Translations under genes and position numbers: made by a program
Notes under the pieces: model-generated
Database searches by the model: none
What the model was told of the DNA's origin: nothing
What the model saw: the letters and a program-made list of their open reading frames with translations, nothing else
NCBI GenBank assembly: GCA_029252045.1
Contig: JAQXCD010000051.1
Coordinates: 1-64,000, forward strand
Length of the DNA: 64,000 nt
Origin: Sulfitobacter sp.
GTDB taxonomy: Bacteria; Pseudomonadota; Alphaproteobacteria; Rhodobacterales; Rhodobacteraceae
Direction of reading: 5' to 3'
Part shown: positions 8,207-17,620 of the stretch, piece by piece
How the letters are laid out: each line of letters begins with the position of its first letter
How positions within the stretch are numbered: the stretch's first letter is position 1

Positions 8207-8818
8207 TCAAATATCAAAAAAGATCGTCTCTAGCGGCCCTTGCAGGTGCACGTCGAAACGGTAGCTGCCATCGCCCTTTTTCTTGGCCAACAGGGTAGGG
8301 ATGCGGTTTTGATGTTCGATCCGCGTCAGGATCGGGTCATTGGCGTTCGCCTCCGCTTCGTCTTCGAAATAGATGCGGGTATGCAGGCCGATGTTGATAC
8401 CCCGCGCGACAATCCATGCGGTGATATGGGGCGCTTGCATCCGCCCGTCGGGGAAGGGTACGGCACCCGGTTTGACCGTTTCGAAGGTGAACTCACCGGT
8501 TACCATATCGCCGGGCGAGCGGCCCCAGCCGGTAAAGTTGGGATCAGCCGTGCCGCGCGTTTCATTTGCGGAAGCGAACAGGCCCGCCGCATCCGGCTGC
8601 CAGATCTCGACCATTGCATCGCGCAGGGGGGTGCCGGTTCCGTCATAGACCGTGCCTTTGATGGTAATCTCGGTTCCCTGCACAGGGCCGGTTTTCATCT
8701 GTGTGCCCAGATCACCGTCGTAAATCTTGATGCCGGTGAAGTTCGGCGTGCAGCCGATATGGACGTAGGGGCCCGCCGTCTGGCTGGGGCTTTCGCGCAA
8801 ATTATCAATACGCTGCAT
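8207..8818 (-). CDS. pcaG: Protocatechuate 3,4-dioxygenase alpha subunit
   Basis: The 203-residue product belongs to the intradiol ring-cleavage dioxygenases. It has the segment GTPLRDAMVEIWQPDAAGLF and a pro-rich core followed by APHITAWIVARGIN. In the established enzyme the alpha subunit lacks the iron ligands but helps form the substrate pocket of the alpha-beta heterodimer. Here the Tyr/Tyr/His/His set is in the adjacent beta subunit. The start lies one base after the pcaH stop, so the two are translated together, giving the 1:1 ratio expected for the complex. The reaction opens protocatechuate to beta-carboxy-cis,cis-muconate. Confidence 0.93.
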   Translation of the reverse strand: MQRIDNLRESPSQTAGPYVHIGCTPNFTGIKIYDGDLGTQMKTGPVQGTEITIKGTVYDGTGTPLRDAMVEIWQPDAAGLFASANETRGTADPNFTGWGRSPGDMVTGEFTFETVKPGAVPFPDGRMQAPHITAWIVARGINIGLHTRIYFEDEAEANANDPILTRIEHQNRIPTLLAKKKGDGSYRFDVHLQGPLETIFFDI

Positions 8819-8819
8819 G

Positions 8820-9566
8820 TTACAGACCCTCCTTGCGATTTTCGAAATAGGTCTGACGGCGGCCCCGCAGAACGATATCGAATTTATAGGCGCGGCTGTC
8901 CATCGGGACGGTGCGGTTCATGTCCAGCAGACCTGTCAGCGCATCCACCGCTTCCTGACTTTTGAGGACGCCGACGATGGGGCATAGTTTGATGTGCGGA
9001 TCGCCCTCGAAATACATCTGGGTGATCAGGCGCTGGGCAAAGCCATGGCCGAAGACAGAGAAGTGGATATGCGCGGGCCGCCAATCGTTCATGCCGTTGG
9101 GCCAAGGGTAGGGGCCGGGCTGGACGGTGCGGAACTCGTAGCTGCCGTCTTCTCCCGTGATGGTGCGTCCGCAGCCGCCGAAATTGGGATCAAGAGCGGC
9201 GAGGTAGCTTTCCTTCTTGTGGCGGTAGCGCCCGCCTGCATTGGCCTGCCAGAACTCCAACAGCGCGCCGGGAACGCCGCGCCCGTTTTCGTCCAGCACG
9301 CGGCCATGTACGATGATGCGCGGACCAATGGCACTTTGCCCCGGTGCGGCGTAGTTCAGGATCAGGTCATTGTCCAAATCCCCGATCAGGTTGTGCCCGA
9401 ATACGGGAGAGGTTTCTTCGCTCAGCGTGCTGGGAAAGGACAGCAGGGCGGCCTGCGGGCTGCGCTTGATGCTGGTTTTATACGGCGGCGTCAGGGCATC
9501 GGGCTGCCACTCCCGATCACGGGGGATAAATCCGCCGCGTTTAGGCGGTGTGTTGCGGATGCTCAT
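8820..9566 (-). CDS. pcaH: Protocatechuate 3,4-dioxygenase beta subunit
   Basis: The 248-residue catalytic subunit carries the non-haem Fe(III) ligands of intradiol dioxygenases: a Tyr in GGRYRHK, a Tyr in PGPYPW, and the His pair in [13 protein letters not shown]. The signature around [18 protein letters not shown] is the family's conserved strand-loop. Its ATG overlaps the pcaC stop by 4 bases and its stop is one base from pcaG, so pcaC-pcaH-pcaG form one tight unit. The enzyme performs the committed ring-opening step of the beta-ketoadipate pathway in the cytoplasm. Confidence 0.95.
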   Translation of the reverse strand: MSIRNTPPKRGGFIPRDREWQPDALTPPYKTSIKRSPQAALLSFPSTLSEETSPVFGHNLIGDLDNDLILNYAAPGQSAIGPRIIVHGRVLDENGRGVPGALLEFWQANAGGRYRHKKESYLAALDPNFGGCGRTITGEDGSYEFRTVQPGPYPWPNGMNDWRPAHIHFSVFGHGFAQRLITQMYFEGDPHIKLCPIVGVLKSQEAVDALTGLLDMNRTVPMDSRAYKFDIVLRGRRQTYFENRKEGL

Positions 9567-9943
9567 AGGGTCACTCCCATTTCGGAATAGGTTTGTTTGG
9601 CCAGTTTGATCGCATGGTTGGCTTTTGGCACACCCGCATAAACAGCGACATGCATAAAGGCTTGCAGCACGTCGGCAGGGGCGGCACCGGTATTTGCGCA
9701 GGCGCGAATATGCATCGGGATTTCTTCAAAATTCCCTGTGGCTGCCAGCAAGGCCAGCGTCAGCATAGAGCGTTCGCGCCGCGTGATCGTATCATCCGAC
9801 CACAGCGTGCCCCAAGCGCCTTCGGTGATCAAGCTCTGGAAGGGTTCGTCGAACGACGATTTAGCTGCCTCGGCGCGGTCCACATGGGCATCGCCCAGCA
9901 CGGCGCGGCGGGTTTTCATGCCTTGTTCAAAACGTTTCGACAT
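9563..9943 (-). CDS. pcaC: 4-carboxymuconolactone decarboxylase
   Basis: The 126-residue protein is an AhpD-like carboxymuconolactone decarboxylase, with the family core [20 protein letters not shown] and a following [10 protein letters not shown]. The start at 9943 is supported by an upstream AAGGAAG ribosome site; a frame extending to 9970 adds nine residues without one. It converts gamma-carboxymuconolactone to beta-ketoadipate enol-lactone. That requires the product of pcaB, which is not in this window. It sits between pobA (26 bases away) and pcaH (4-base overlap). Confidence 0.92.
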   Translation of the reverse strand: MSKRFEQGMKTRRAVLGDAHVDRAEAAKSSFDEPFQSLITEGAWGTLWSDDTITRRERSMLTLALLAATGNFEEIPMHIRACANTGAAPADVLQAFMHVAVYAGVPKANHAIKLAKQTYSEMGVTL

Positions 9944-9969
9944 ATCTTCTTCCTTGATTTTCGGCCGCA

Positions 9970-11139
9970 TCAGTAGGGCAGCCCGACATAGTTTTCCGCC
10001 ATCGCCTGCTGTGCCGCTTTGTTGGAGCGCAGGAATTCAATCTCGGCCACCTGCATTTTCAGATCAAATTCTGATTGATCGGGATAGGTGTGCATGAGCG
10101 AAGAGAACCACCAGCTGAACCGCTCGGCCTTCCAGACGCGCGCCAGCGCCTTGGCGGAATAGGCATCGATACCGGCTGTACTGGCGTTTTCATAAAAATC
10201 ACGCAGCCCGTTGTAGAGGTAATGCACATCGGAGGCGGCTGTGTTCAGTCCCTTCGCGCCTGTGGGTGGCACGATGTGGGCGGCATCTCCGCACAGGAAC
10301 AGACGGCCCCAGCGCATCGGCTCGGTCACGAATGATCGCAGCGGGGCGATGGATTTCTCGATGCTCGGGCCGGTCACCAGTTTGTCGGCCTGTTCTTTGG
10401 GGATGCGACGTTTGAGTTCCTGCCAGAAGGCTTCGTCGGTCCAGTCTTCGGGTTTGTCGCTCAGCGAACACTGGATGTAATAGCGGCTGAGGTTTTCATT
10501 CCGCATGGAGCAGAGCGCAAAGCCGCGCGGGGAGTTGGCATAGATCAGCTCGTGATTGACGGGAGGTGTCCGTGACAGAATGCCGAGCCAGCCGAAGGGG
10601 TAAACCTTTTCATATTCTCGGCGCACGTCCAGCGGGATGGTCTGGCGGCTGACCCCGTGGAATCCGTCACATCCTGCGATGAAATCACACCCAAGCCTGC
10701 GGGCCTCTCCGTCCACAGTGTAGGTCACATGCGGCGTATCGGTGTCGGCCCCGTGGATCACGACATCCTCGACGTTGAATTCGATCGCCCCTCCGGCCTT
10801 TTCACGGGCGGCATAGAGATCGCGGGTCACTTCCGTCTGGCCATACACCATCACAGGCGTGCCTGTGTGTTCAGTGAAATCCACGCGAAACATCTCGTCG
10901 CCGTAAGAAATCAGCGTACCGTCGTGGGGGATGCCCTCGGCGTGCAGGCGCTCGGCACAGCCCACTTCCTCCATCAGCTTGACCAGACCCTGCTCCAGTA
11001 CGCCCGCGCGGATGCGGCTCAGGACATAGCTCTTTGTTTTGCGCTCCAGAACCACGCTGCTGATCCCGCGTGTGTGTAGCAGCTGGGCCAGCAGCAGCCC
11101 CGATGGTCCGCCCCCGATTATGGCAACTTGGGTTTTCAT
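9970..11139 (-). CDS. pobA: 4-hydroxybenzoate 3-monooxygenase
   Basis: The 389-residue flavoprotein matches PobA in length. It has the FAD-binding Rossmann motif IIGGGPSGLLLAQLL at residues 6-20, the central CDGFHGVSRQTIPLD segment of group A hydroxylases, and the second FAD motif LCGDAAHIVPPTGAKGLN near residue 285. It hydroxylates 4-hydroxybenzoate to protocatechuate using NADPH and O2, feeding the PcaHG enzyme encoded just downstream. The ATG at 11139 is preceded by GAGGGGCGATC; an upstream in-frame start at 11175 lies in the divergent promoter region and is rejected. It is probably induced through PcaQ or a related regulator encoded divergently. Confidence 0.95.
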   Translation of the reverse strand: MKTQVAIIGGGPSGLLLAQLLHTRGISSVVLERKTKSYVLSRIRAGVLEQGLVKLMEEVGCAERLHAEGIPHDGTLISYGDEMFRVDFTEHTGTPVMVYGQTEVTRDLYAAREKAGGAIEFNVEDVVIHGADTDTPHVTYTVDGEARRLGCDFIAGCDGFHGVSRQTIPLDVRREYEKVYPFGWLGILSRTPPVNHELIYANSPRGFALCSMRNENLSRYYIQCSLSDKPEDWTDEAFWQELKRRIPKEQADKLVTGPSIEKSIAPLRSFVTEPMRWGRLFLCGDAAHIVPPTGAKGLNTAASDVHYLYNGLRDFYENASTAGIDAYSAKALARVWKAERFSWWFSSLMHTYPDQSEFDLKMQVAEIEFLRSNKAAQQAMAENYVGLPY

Positions 11140-11191
11140 GATCGCCCCTCTGATAGTGTTCAGGAAACGTCGCATGTTTGTATGGGTATTG

Positions 11192-11213
11192 AAAATGAGA
11201 TAAAGGGAATTTT
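11192..11213. promoter_or_regulatory. Candidate LysR-type T-N11-A operator
   Basis: Between pobA and the divergent LysR gene lies AAAAT, then 11 bases, then AATTTT: a partial inverted repeat with T at 11196 and A at 11208 spaced as in LysR T-N11-A boxes. It lies 23 bases upstream of the regulator start and about 55 bases from pobA. The published rhizobial PcaQ consensus (ATAACC-N4-GGTTAA) is not present. This is a spacing match only. Confidence 0.35.
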
Positions 11214-11235
11214 AGTTGCCCAAAAAGGTATGAAT

Positions 11236-12132
11236 ATGGACCGTCGCATCAAATTCCGCCATTTGGATGCCTTTAGCGCCATCGCCCGCGCCCGCAGCTT
11301 CAAAGCGGCTGCCGAGCAGTTGCACCTCACACAGCCCGCGATTTCCAAAACGCTCAAGGAACTTGAAGACATATTGGGTGTGGTTGTTATGGAGCGGAGC
11401 CGGTCCGGCGTGTCTTTGACACCCGAGGGCGAGGTGTTTTTGCAATTCGCCGAGCACAGTACGGCCGCGTTGCGACAAGGGCTGCGCAGTGTCAGGGGGG
11501 CAGGTGTGGGGGCAGGGGTGTTGCGGGTGGGTGCGCTGCCCAGCGTTGCTGCATCCTTACTGCCCGCTGCCGCGATTGCTTTTGTGCAAACGAGCAGCGA
11601 GACACTGCTGGAGGTGCACGAAGGGCCACACCACGACCTAACAGCGCGGCTGCGCAGCGGCGGGCTGGATCTGATGGTGGGGCGGTTGGGCAATCCTGAA
11701 ACCATGGTCGGCCTCAGCTTCCAGCAGCTCTACTCGGAACAGGTGGTGATTGTGGCCGCGGCGGGCAGTCCGGCGCTGGGCGTGACGGATTTTGCCGCAC
11801 TGGATGGTTTCCGCGTGCTCTATCCTCCAAAGGATTCCGCAATCCGGCCGCTGGTGGCACGGCTCTTGATTTCCCAGGGCGTACCCTTGTTCCACAACCG
11901 GATCGAGACCGCATCGCCCGCTTTCGGGCGGGCCGTGGTGCTGGCCGATCACGCGACGGTGTGGGTTATTAGTAAAGGTGTTGTGGCGGCGGATATCGCC
12001 AATGGTACGCTGGTCCCGTTGGAAATTGACATGTCCGCCACCTTGGGCGCAGTCGGAATCATGAGCCGCGCCGAAGAGGTCCCGCCTGTGGCGACCCGGT
12101 CATTTAGCAAGATTTTGAACGAGTTGTGTTAG
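11236..12132 (+). CDS. pcaQ: LysR-family regulator, PcaQ-like
   Basis: The 298-residue protein starts with a winged helix-turn-helix (FRHLDAFSAIARARSFKAAA, with LTQPAISKTLKELED the recognition part). A periplasmic-binding-like effector domain follows from about residue 90 (LRVGALPSVAASLLPAA). The DRRIKFRHL start and SKTLKELE wording are typical of PcaQ proteins, which activate protocatechuate genes in response to a pathway intermediate. The ATG at 11236 lies 7 bases after AAGG; an ATG at 11230 is in frame but too close to that site. It is transcribed away from pobA-pcaCHG with 96 bases between the two starts, the usual arrangement of a LysR activator and its target. The PobR alternative is less likely. 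Confidence 0.83.
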   Translation: MDRRIKFRHLDAFSAIARARSFKAAAEQLHLTQPAISKTLKELEDILGVVVMERSRSGVSLTPEGEVFLQFAEHSTAALRQGLRSVRGAGVGAGVLRVGALPSVAASLLPAAAIAFVQTSSETLLEVHEGPHHDLTARLRSGGLDLMVGRLGNPETMVGLSFQQLYSEQVVIVAAAGSPALGVTDFAALDGFRVLYPPKDSAIRPLVARLLISQGVPLFHNRIETASPAFGRAVVLADHATVWVISKGVVAADIANGTLVPLEIDMSATLGAVGIMSRAEEVPPVATRSFSKILNELC

Positions 12133-12240
12133 TCTGCCTGCGACAGGGCGGGCAACTTTGTGTTCCGAGAAACAGAGCAACACAGCACTTACCCCTAAAA
12201 ACATGAGGCCGATTTTCGCTAAGTCATTGAAAGTAAATGG

Positions 12241-12311
12241 AGGCGAGTATCGGAATCGAACCGATATACGCGGATTTGCAATCCGCTGCGTAACCACTCC
12301 GCCAACTCGCC
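12241..12311 (-). tRNA. tRNA-Cys (GCA)
   Basis: Read on the minus strand, the sequence folds into a complete cloverleaf. The acceptor stem is GGCGAGT pairing with ACTCGCC, followed by a U discriminator base as required by CysRS. The anticodon stem is GCGGA/TCCGC around TTGCAAA, with anticodon GCA, and the T-arm contains GGTTCGATTCC. It is 71 bases without an encoded CCA. It lies alone between pcaQ and the methyltransferase gene. Confidence 0.95.
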
Positions 12312-12492
12312 TCGGGTGCCCCGATATAGACCGCGTGTTCTAGGGCTGCAAGACGCAAAATAGGCAATTCGGGCATGGATTCGTGGCAGTGACACAGGCC
12401 GGGTTTGCTGTGGCGGTATGTGGCGTTGCCGCCCGCTGCTGGTTGTGGCACATTAAGGCTCAACAGGATTCTGTAAAGACGAGCATTCCCCC

Positions 12493-13146
12493 ATGACCGA
12501 TTTCTCAAAACGACGCACGATGATGGTTGATACGCAGGTACGCCCCTCAGATGTGACCAAATTCCCTATTATCGACGCGATGCTGACAGTGGCACGCGAA
12601 GATTTTGTACCCGCAGCAAAGCGCGAGGCAGCCTATGTGGGCGAGAACCTTGATCTGGGACGGGGCAGGACGCTGGTTGAGCCGCGCACATTGGCGAAAA
12701 TGCTGGATGCGCTGGCGATCGACGGTGACGAGCTGGTTCTCGATGTGGGCTGCGCGCTGGGATATTCCACAGCTGTGATTGCGCGGATGGCGCAGGCTGT
12801 TGTTGCGGTAGAACAGGACGAAGACATGGCCCGCGAGGCGCAAGACGCGCTGATGGCGGCCGGGGCGGACAATGCCGTTGTGCATGAGGGTGCCCTGACA
12901 GAGGGCGCGCCAAAGGATGGGCCCTATGATGTGATTGTCGTCCAGGGTGGCGTATCGGAGGTGCCTGCAGCGCTGACCGACCAGTTGAAAGAGGGTGGCC
13001 GGATTGCCGCGCTGTTTATGAACGGCGCACTAGGCGAAGTGCGGGTGGGCTACAAGCGCGAGGGCCGGATCAGCTGGCGTCTGGCGTTTAATGCGACCGC
13101 GCCTGTTTTGCCGGGTTTTGAAAAAGAGATGACGTTCACGCTGTGA
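12493..13146 (+). CDS. Protein-L-isoaspartate O-methyltransferase family protein
   Basis: The 217-residue protein has a class I SAM-dependent methyltransferase fold. Its motif I is ELVLDVGCALGYSTAVIARM near residue 79, where usual Pcm proteins have DVGTGSGY. The N-terminus MMVDTQVRPSDVTKFPI is typical of the Pcm-related proteins that precede tolC in roseobacters. Canonical Pcm repairs isoaspartyl residues using S-adenosylmethionine. Whether this branch keeps that activity is not certain, as the acceptor-site segment is short. It lies directly upstream of tolC, 83 bases between stop and start. Confidence 0.78.
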   Translation: MTDFSKRRTMMVDTQVRPSDVTKFPIIDAMLTVAREDFVPAAKREAAYVGENLDLGRGRTLVEPRTLAKMLDALAIDGDELVLDVGCALGYSTAVIARMAQAVVAVEQDEDMAREAQDALMAAGADNAVVHEGALTEGAPKDGPYDVIVVQGGVSEVPAALTDQLKEGGRIAALFMNGALGEVRVGYKREGRISWRLAFNATAPVLPGFEKEMTFTL

Positions 13147-13229
13147 ATTTCGGTGTGCCGGTCTGCGGCACACATCAACATGACGGAAGCTGTGCCGATG
13201 TGGACGGATTCCTGAACGGAGGCTTTGAT

Positions 13230-14669
13230 ATGGTATTTGGTAACTTGACGCGGGAGGCTGTGCGCGCCGCGCGGACAACCTGTTTGGTGGCGGTCGTGGC
13301 CACCTTCGCGGGTCTGAGTGCCACTGCTGTGCGGGCGGAAACTCTGGCGGATGCGTTGGTCAGTGCCTATAATCATTCGGGTTTGCTGGACCAGAACCGC
13401 GCCTTGTTGCGTGTCGCTGATGAGGATGTTGCAGCCGCCGGGGCCGCACTGGAGCCTGTGTTGCGTTGGACCGCGAGCTTTACGCAGAGCGTTGGCCGTG
13501 GCCAGTCTTCGGTGGGTTTCGGGGTGCAGAACAGCGAAAGCCTGATCGCTCAGGGCCGATTGATAGCTGAGCTTTTGATCTATGATGGCGGTGCGACCGC
13601 ACTGGGTATCGAGGTTGCAAAGGAAACTGTTCTGGCAACCCGTCAATCCTTGATCGGGGTCGAGCAGCAGGTGCTGCAGCGCGGCGTTCAGGCCTATATG
13701 GGCGTGATCGAGGCTACAGAGTTTGTGCAATTGCGGCAGAACAACCAGCGCGTTCTGACACAAGAACTGCGTGCCGCGCAAAACCGTTTTGAAGTGGGCG
13801 AGGTCACCCGCACGGATGTCGCATTGGCCGAGGCGCAACTGGCGCAGGCGCGCAGTGGTCTGGCAAGTGCGCAAGGCAACCTTGCCATTGCGGTAGAGGA
13901 ATACCGCAACGTGATCGGGCGCAAGCCCGGCCGCCTGTCACCTCCGCCAAAGCTGCCTAAGCTGGGCAGTGATATTGAAGCGGCCAAAGGCCTTGCCGTG
14001 CGGGCGCACCCGTCTATGCGGTCTGTCCAGCACCGTGTCGCCGCGACCGAGTTGGCGATCAAGCGCGCGGAAGCATCAAAGCGCCCCACCGTAGGGTTGC
14101 AGGGTATCCTGTCGATGAGTGAAGACCTGAACAGCAGCAATTTCAGCACAGGCGCAAGCGTGGGTATCAATGCTGCGGGTACGATTTATCAGGGCGGGGC
14201 GCGGTCTTCGGCTGTGCGTGCCGCTCAGGCGCGGCGTGATGCAGAGCGCGGCAATCTGCATGTTGTGCGTCACAATATCCAGCAAAACGTCGGTATCGCT
14301 TACGCTCAGCTCAGCTCGGCGCGGGCCTCTATCGAGGCGTCAGACCGCCAGATCAGGGCAGCCCGCATTGCCTTCCGTGGTGTGCGCGAAGAGGCGACAC
14401 TGGGCGCGCGGACAACATTGGACGTGCTGGATGCAGAGCAGGCTCTGCTGGACGCAGAAGCCGCGCGGATTTCGGCGCAGTCACAGTTGTACAATGCAGC
14501 CTATGCCGTTTTGGCCGCAACGGGTCGTCTGACAGCGCAGGACTTGCGCCTGCCGGTTCAGCAATACGATGTGTCCGAATATTATAATCTGGTCAAAGAC
14601 AGCCCTACAGCCAAGTCCGATCAGGGCAAGCAACTGGACCGCGTGTTGAAGAGTTTGCAAAAGAATTGA
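13230..14669 (+). CDS. tolC: TolC-family outer-membrane channel
   Basis: The 479-residue protein has a signal peptide ending near AVRA-ETLADAL (about residue 36). Two repeats of the outer-membrane efflux protein domain follow, rich in long amphipathic helices (such as LRQNNQRVLTQELRAAQNRF and FEVGEVTRTDVALAEAQLAQ). The second repeat contains ARTTLDVLDAEQALLDAE. It would form the trimeric barrel and periplasmic tunnel for type I secretion or RND efflux. I chose the ATG at 13230, preceded by ACGGAGG, over the frame extension back to 13143, which overlaps the methyltransferase gene and lacks a signal. A strong terminator follows. Confidence 0.92.
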   Translation: MVFGNLTREAVRAARTTCLVAVVATFAGLSATAVRAETLADALVSAYNHSGLLDQNRALLRVADEDVAAAGAALEPVLRWTASFTQSVGRGQSSVGFGVQNSESLIAQGRLIAELLIYDGGATALGIEVAKETVLATRQSLIGVEQQVLQRGVQAYMGVIEATEFVQLRQNNQRVLTQELRAAQNRFEVGEVTRTDVALAEAQLAQARSGLASAQGNLAIAVEEYRNVIGRKPGRLSPPPKLPKLGSDIEAAKGLAVRAHPSMRSVQHRVAATELAIKRAEASKRPTVGLQGILSMSEDLNSSNFSTGASVGINAAGTIYQGGARSSAVRAAQARRDAERGNLHVVRHNIQQNVGIAYAQLSSARASIEASDRQIRAARIAFRGVREEATLGARTTLDVLDAEQALLDAEAARISAQSQLYNAAYAVLAATGRLTAQDLRLPVQQYDVSEYYNLVKDSPTAKSDQGKQLDRVLKSLQKN

Positions 14670-14696
14670 TCACTTTAGATGTGGTTTAAACAAAAA

Positions 14697-14721
14697 GCCG
14701 CTCCGGCAGGGGCGGCCTTTT
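14697..14721 (+). terminator. Rho-independent terminator after tolC
   Basis: GCCGCTCC and GGGGCGGC form an 8-pair stem (one G-T pair) around a GGCA loop, followed by CTTTT. It begins 27 bases after the tolC stop codon. Confidence 0.85.
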
Positions 14722-14847
14722 GTGTATCCGGCCCAATTGAACCGCATGAAGGCAACAGGGTGATTTTATATTCTTTAACGATTTTCGCCCCATTGTTAGA
14801 ACCCCCTCTACGCGCTATCTTTGCCACTCAGTAGAGGTTGGTGCAAA

Positions 14848-16014
14848 ATGTCAAAAGCTGTCACAAATGAAGAGGTCGAGGATGTGTTGTCATCGATCCG
14901 CCGCTTGGTATCCGAAGACAAGCGCCCGCTGGCCGGTCTGTCGTCGGCACCACGCGAAGTTGTTGCACCGCCAGCCGAAGTTGTGGATCCCATAGAGGCC
15001 GCCCCTGCGGTAGAGGGCGCAGCAAAACCGGTGCCTGACCGTTTGGTTCTGACGCCCGCACTTCGTGTCGCAGATGCGCCGGATGTAACAGATTCCGATG
15101 AGGTGCCGCTTGATCTGGGGGCCGTAGCGCGAGAGACTTGGGGCCCCTCTGATGAAGTAGAAGAGGCGCAGGATGAGGATGCGCCGGACATTCTGCCTTC
15201 TGTCGATGGCGAAGTCGAGATTGATGCGCTTGTTCATGACACGTTGGAAACGCAAGGTGACGAGTCCGGTCTATCCGACGGTGACTACGGCGACGAAGGG
15301 TATTGGGACAATGAAGACGACATGGATCCCAACACCACGGCGACTGCTATGCACGACGTTGAAGATGTAACGGAGTTTCGGGACACGGCAGCCGGTTTTG
15401 GCGATGACGGTGATTGGGATGACGAGATTTCAACTGATGATCAGTGGGATGTCGAAGCTGCAACTGATGGCCTGACCCGTGATAACGCATCCCCGGATTT
15501 CGAAGCGGATATCGTTCGTGAAGCTGACGTGAAGGTTGAGCCACAAGCCGCAGATATGTCAGCGGAAACAGAAAAAGATGCCAATATTCTCAAGGCAGAT
15601 GTGTCTTTGACAGCCAAGATCGCCGCTTTGGGCGCTGCGATTGGCAAGTCGCCGCAAGAGTGGGAGCCGGATGGCGATGAAGCCAATGATCTTGCAGCCA
15701 CAGGCGCGCCTGCTATGGCGTGGGAAGATGATGTTGAGCTGGATGCCAAAGGCGCGCCGTTTCAGGAGCAGATGATCGACGAGATCGCAAGTGCTGCCGA
15801 GGCGGAAATGGCCGAAGAAGCGGGCAAGGCTGGTCTTGCGGCAGCTTTTGGTAGTGATGATCAACTGATGGATGAAGAAGCCCTGCGTGATCTGGTGAGC
15901 GAGATCGTACGCTCGGAGCTGCAAGGTGCCTTGGGTGAGCGGATTACGCGGAACGTGCGCAAGCTGGTGCGCCGTGAAATCCACCGTGCGCTGACCGCGC
16001 AGGAAATGGAATAG
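14848..16014 (+). CDS. PopZ-like (DUF2497-type) acidic protein
   Basis: The 388-residue protein has a short N-terminal motif (NEEVEDVLSSIRRLVSED, residues 6-23) that resembles the start of PopZ, the alphaproteobacterial pole-organising protein. A very acidic low-complexity linker of some 300 residues follows (many D and E, pI clearly low). The C-terminal helical region (ALRDLVSEIVRSEL then NVRKLVRREIHRAL) ends with AQEME. PopZ forms polar hubs with an acidic disordered linker and C-terminal oligomerisation helices, which fits this plan. The linker here is much longer than in Caulobacter PopZ. The start is the ATG at 14848. It converges with cobQ, with 3 bases between stop codons. The functional equivalence is inference. 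Confidence 0.65.
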   Translation: MSKAVTNEEVEDVLSSIRRLVSEDKRPLAGLSSAPREVVAPPAEVVDPIEAAPAVEGAAKPVPDRLVLTPALRVADAPDVTDSDEVPLDLGAVARETWGPSDEVEEAQDEDAPDILPSVDGEVEIDALVHDTLETQGDESGLSDGDYGDEGYWDNEDDMDPNTTATAMHDVEDVTEFRDTAAGFGDDGDWDDEISTDDQWDVEAATDGLTRDNASPDFEADIVREADVKVEPQAADMSAETEKDANILKADVSLTAKIAALGAAIGKSPQEWEPDGDEANDLAATGAPAMAWEDDVELDAKGAPFQEQMIDEIASAAEAEMAEEAGKAGLAAAFGSDDQLMDEEALRDLVSEIVRSELQGALGERITRNVRKLVRREIHRALTAQEME

Positions 16015-16017
16015 GTT

Positions 16018-17478
16018 CTATTTGACCTCGGCTGCCGCCTCTAGCAGCGCGTCGAGGTCGAAATACGCCTCGATGTGCGCGGCGAGCGCGTCTAGCGCTT
16101 GTTCGACCTGATCTTCAAAAACCACTGATGATTTCGCATCCAGTGTGGCCAGATAGGCCGCACGAAAAGCGTCTGACGCAAAAATCCCGTGTAGATAACA
16201 GCCAGACACGCGCGCCCCTTGGTTTGTCGCCCCTTCGCCTGTGTCATCCAGCTTTAGTAGCGGGCGGGTGCAATCCGGCCCGTCGGTTTTACCCATGTGA
16301 ATTTCATAGCCATGCAGGGACGTGCCGCTGGCAATGTGGAAACCTGTGCGTAATGACAGGTGTTTGACCGGTTCCAGCACCGTATGGACGTCCAAATGGC
16401 CCAGCCCCTCAACCGTGCCTGCGGGCCCCTCAATTCCTGTCGGGTCGCTGATGGTTTTACCCAACATCTGATAGCCACCACACAGTCCCATCACATGGCC
16501 ACCGCGCCTGATATGGGCCGCGATATCAATGTCCCAGCCTGCGGTGCGCAGGTCTGCCAGATCGGCGATGGTGGATTTGCTGCCAACCAGCAGGATCAGG
16601 TCGGTATCGGCGGGAATGGCAGTGCCGTTGGTGATCATGCGCAGGTCCACCGAGGGCTCGGCTGCAAGCGGGTCAAGATCGTCGAAATTGGCGATGCGCG
16701 GCAGTTGTGGCACTGCAATCACCAGACCCGCCCCGCCTGAGCGCGCCCGTGCGGGCAGGTCCATCACATCTTCTGCGGGCAGGCGTGCTGCGTGCTCAAA
16801 CCATGGTAACACGCCAAAACTGGGCCAGCCGGTGCGTGCCACGATATCATCGCGCCCCTCATCAAACAGGCTGCGGTCGCCCCTGAATTTATTGACGCAA
16901 AAGCCTTTGATCATTGCATTATCTGTCGCGTCCAATACGGCCTGCGTGCCAACGATCTGGGCAATAACCCCGCCGCGGTCGATATCGCCCATCAGGATCA
17001 CGGGGACCTGTGCGGCTTGGGCGAAGCCCATGTTGGCGATGTCACCGGCCCGCAAGTTCGTTTCGGCAGGAGAGCCCGCACCTTCGATCACAATGATGTC
17101 GCATTGGGTTGCCAGCCGCGCAAAGCTTTCCAGCACTGCTGGCATCAGGTTTTGCTTGTTTCTGCCAAAAGCGCGGGCCTCCTGACTGCCCACGACTTTG
17201 CCCTGCACGACCACCTGCGCGCCTGTTGCCGTTTGCGGCTTTAGCAGGACGGGGTTCATATCGGTATGGGGATCAACGCCACAGGCGCGGGCTTGTAGCG
17301 CTTGGGCGCGGCCAATTTCGCCACCATCCGAGGTGACGGCGGCATTGTTGGACATATTTTGCGGCTTGAACGGGCGCACGGTGAGGCCACGGTTGCGCAG
17401 GGCGCGCAGTATGCCCGCAACGATCATGGATTTACCGACGTTGCTGCCGGTGCCCTGAATCATAATTGCTTTTGCCAT
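16018..17478 (-). CDS. cobQ: Cobyric acid synthase
   Basis: The 486-residue enzyme has the N-terminal dethiobiotin-synthetase-like domain with the P-loop [13 protein letters not shown] at residues 6-18. A C-terminal class I amidotransferase-like domain contains the nucleophile elbow [11 protein letters not shown] (Cys near residue 335) and [10 protein letters not shown] nearby. It amidates four carboxyl side chains of adenosylcobyrinic acid a,c-diamide using glutamine and ATP. No other cobalamin gene is close by. The ATG at 17478 precedes MAKAIMIQG; a frame extending 10 residues further lacks support. Length and motifs match the family. Confidence 0.94.
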   Translation of the reverse strand: MAKAIMIQGTGSNVGKSMIVAGILRALRNRGLTVRPFKPQNMSNNAAVTSDGGEIGRAQALQARACGVDPHTDMNPVLLKPQTATGAQVVVQGKVVGSQEARAFGRNKQNLMPAVLESFARLATQCDIIVIEGAGSPAETNLRAGDIANMGFAQAAQVPVILMGDIDRGGVIAQIVGTQAVLDATDNAMIKGFCVNKFRGDRSLFDEGRDDIVARTGWPSFGVLPWFEHAARLPAEDVMDLPARARSGGAGLVIAVPQLPRIANFDDLDPLAAEPSVDLRMITNGTAIPADTDLILLVGSKSTIADLADLRTAGWDIDIAAHIRRGGHVMGLCGGYQMLGKTISDPTGIEGPAGTVEGLGHLDVHTVLEPVKHLSLRTGFHIASGTSLHGYEIHMGKTDGPDCTRPLLKLDDTGEGATNQGARVSGCYLHGIFASDAFRAAYLATLDAKSSVVFEDQVEQALDALAAHIEAYFDLDALLEAAAEVK

Positions 17479-17567
17479 TTCTTGCGCCCTGTTCCTGCCT
17501 GAGTGCAAACTGCCGCAAAGGCGGCATTAGGGAAAGCGGTATAGGAGCAGGGGCCAGCAAGAGGCAC

Positions 17568-17600
17568 AAAAAAACGCAGCCCGAAGGCTGCGCTTTTTTT
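17568..17600. terminator. Bidirectional terminator between DUF6280 and cobQ
   Basis: CGCAGCC and GGCTGCG form a 7-pair stem around CGAA, flanked by seven A residues on the left and seven T residues on the right, so it works as an intrinsic terminator on either strand. It ends transcription of the minus-strand DUF6280 gene, whose stop codon is about 20 bases away. Confidence 0.88.
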
Positions 17601-17620
17601 ACACGTCGTACCGAAAGCGC

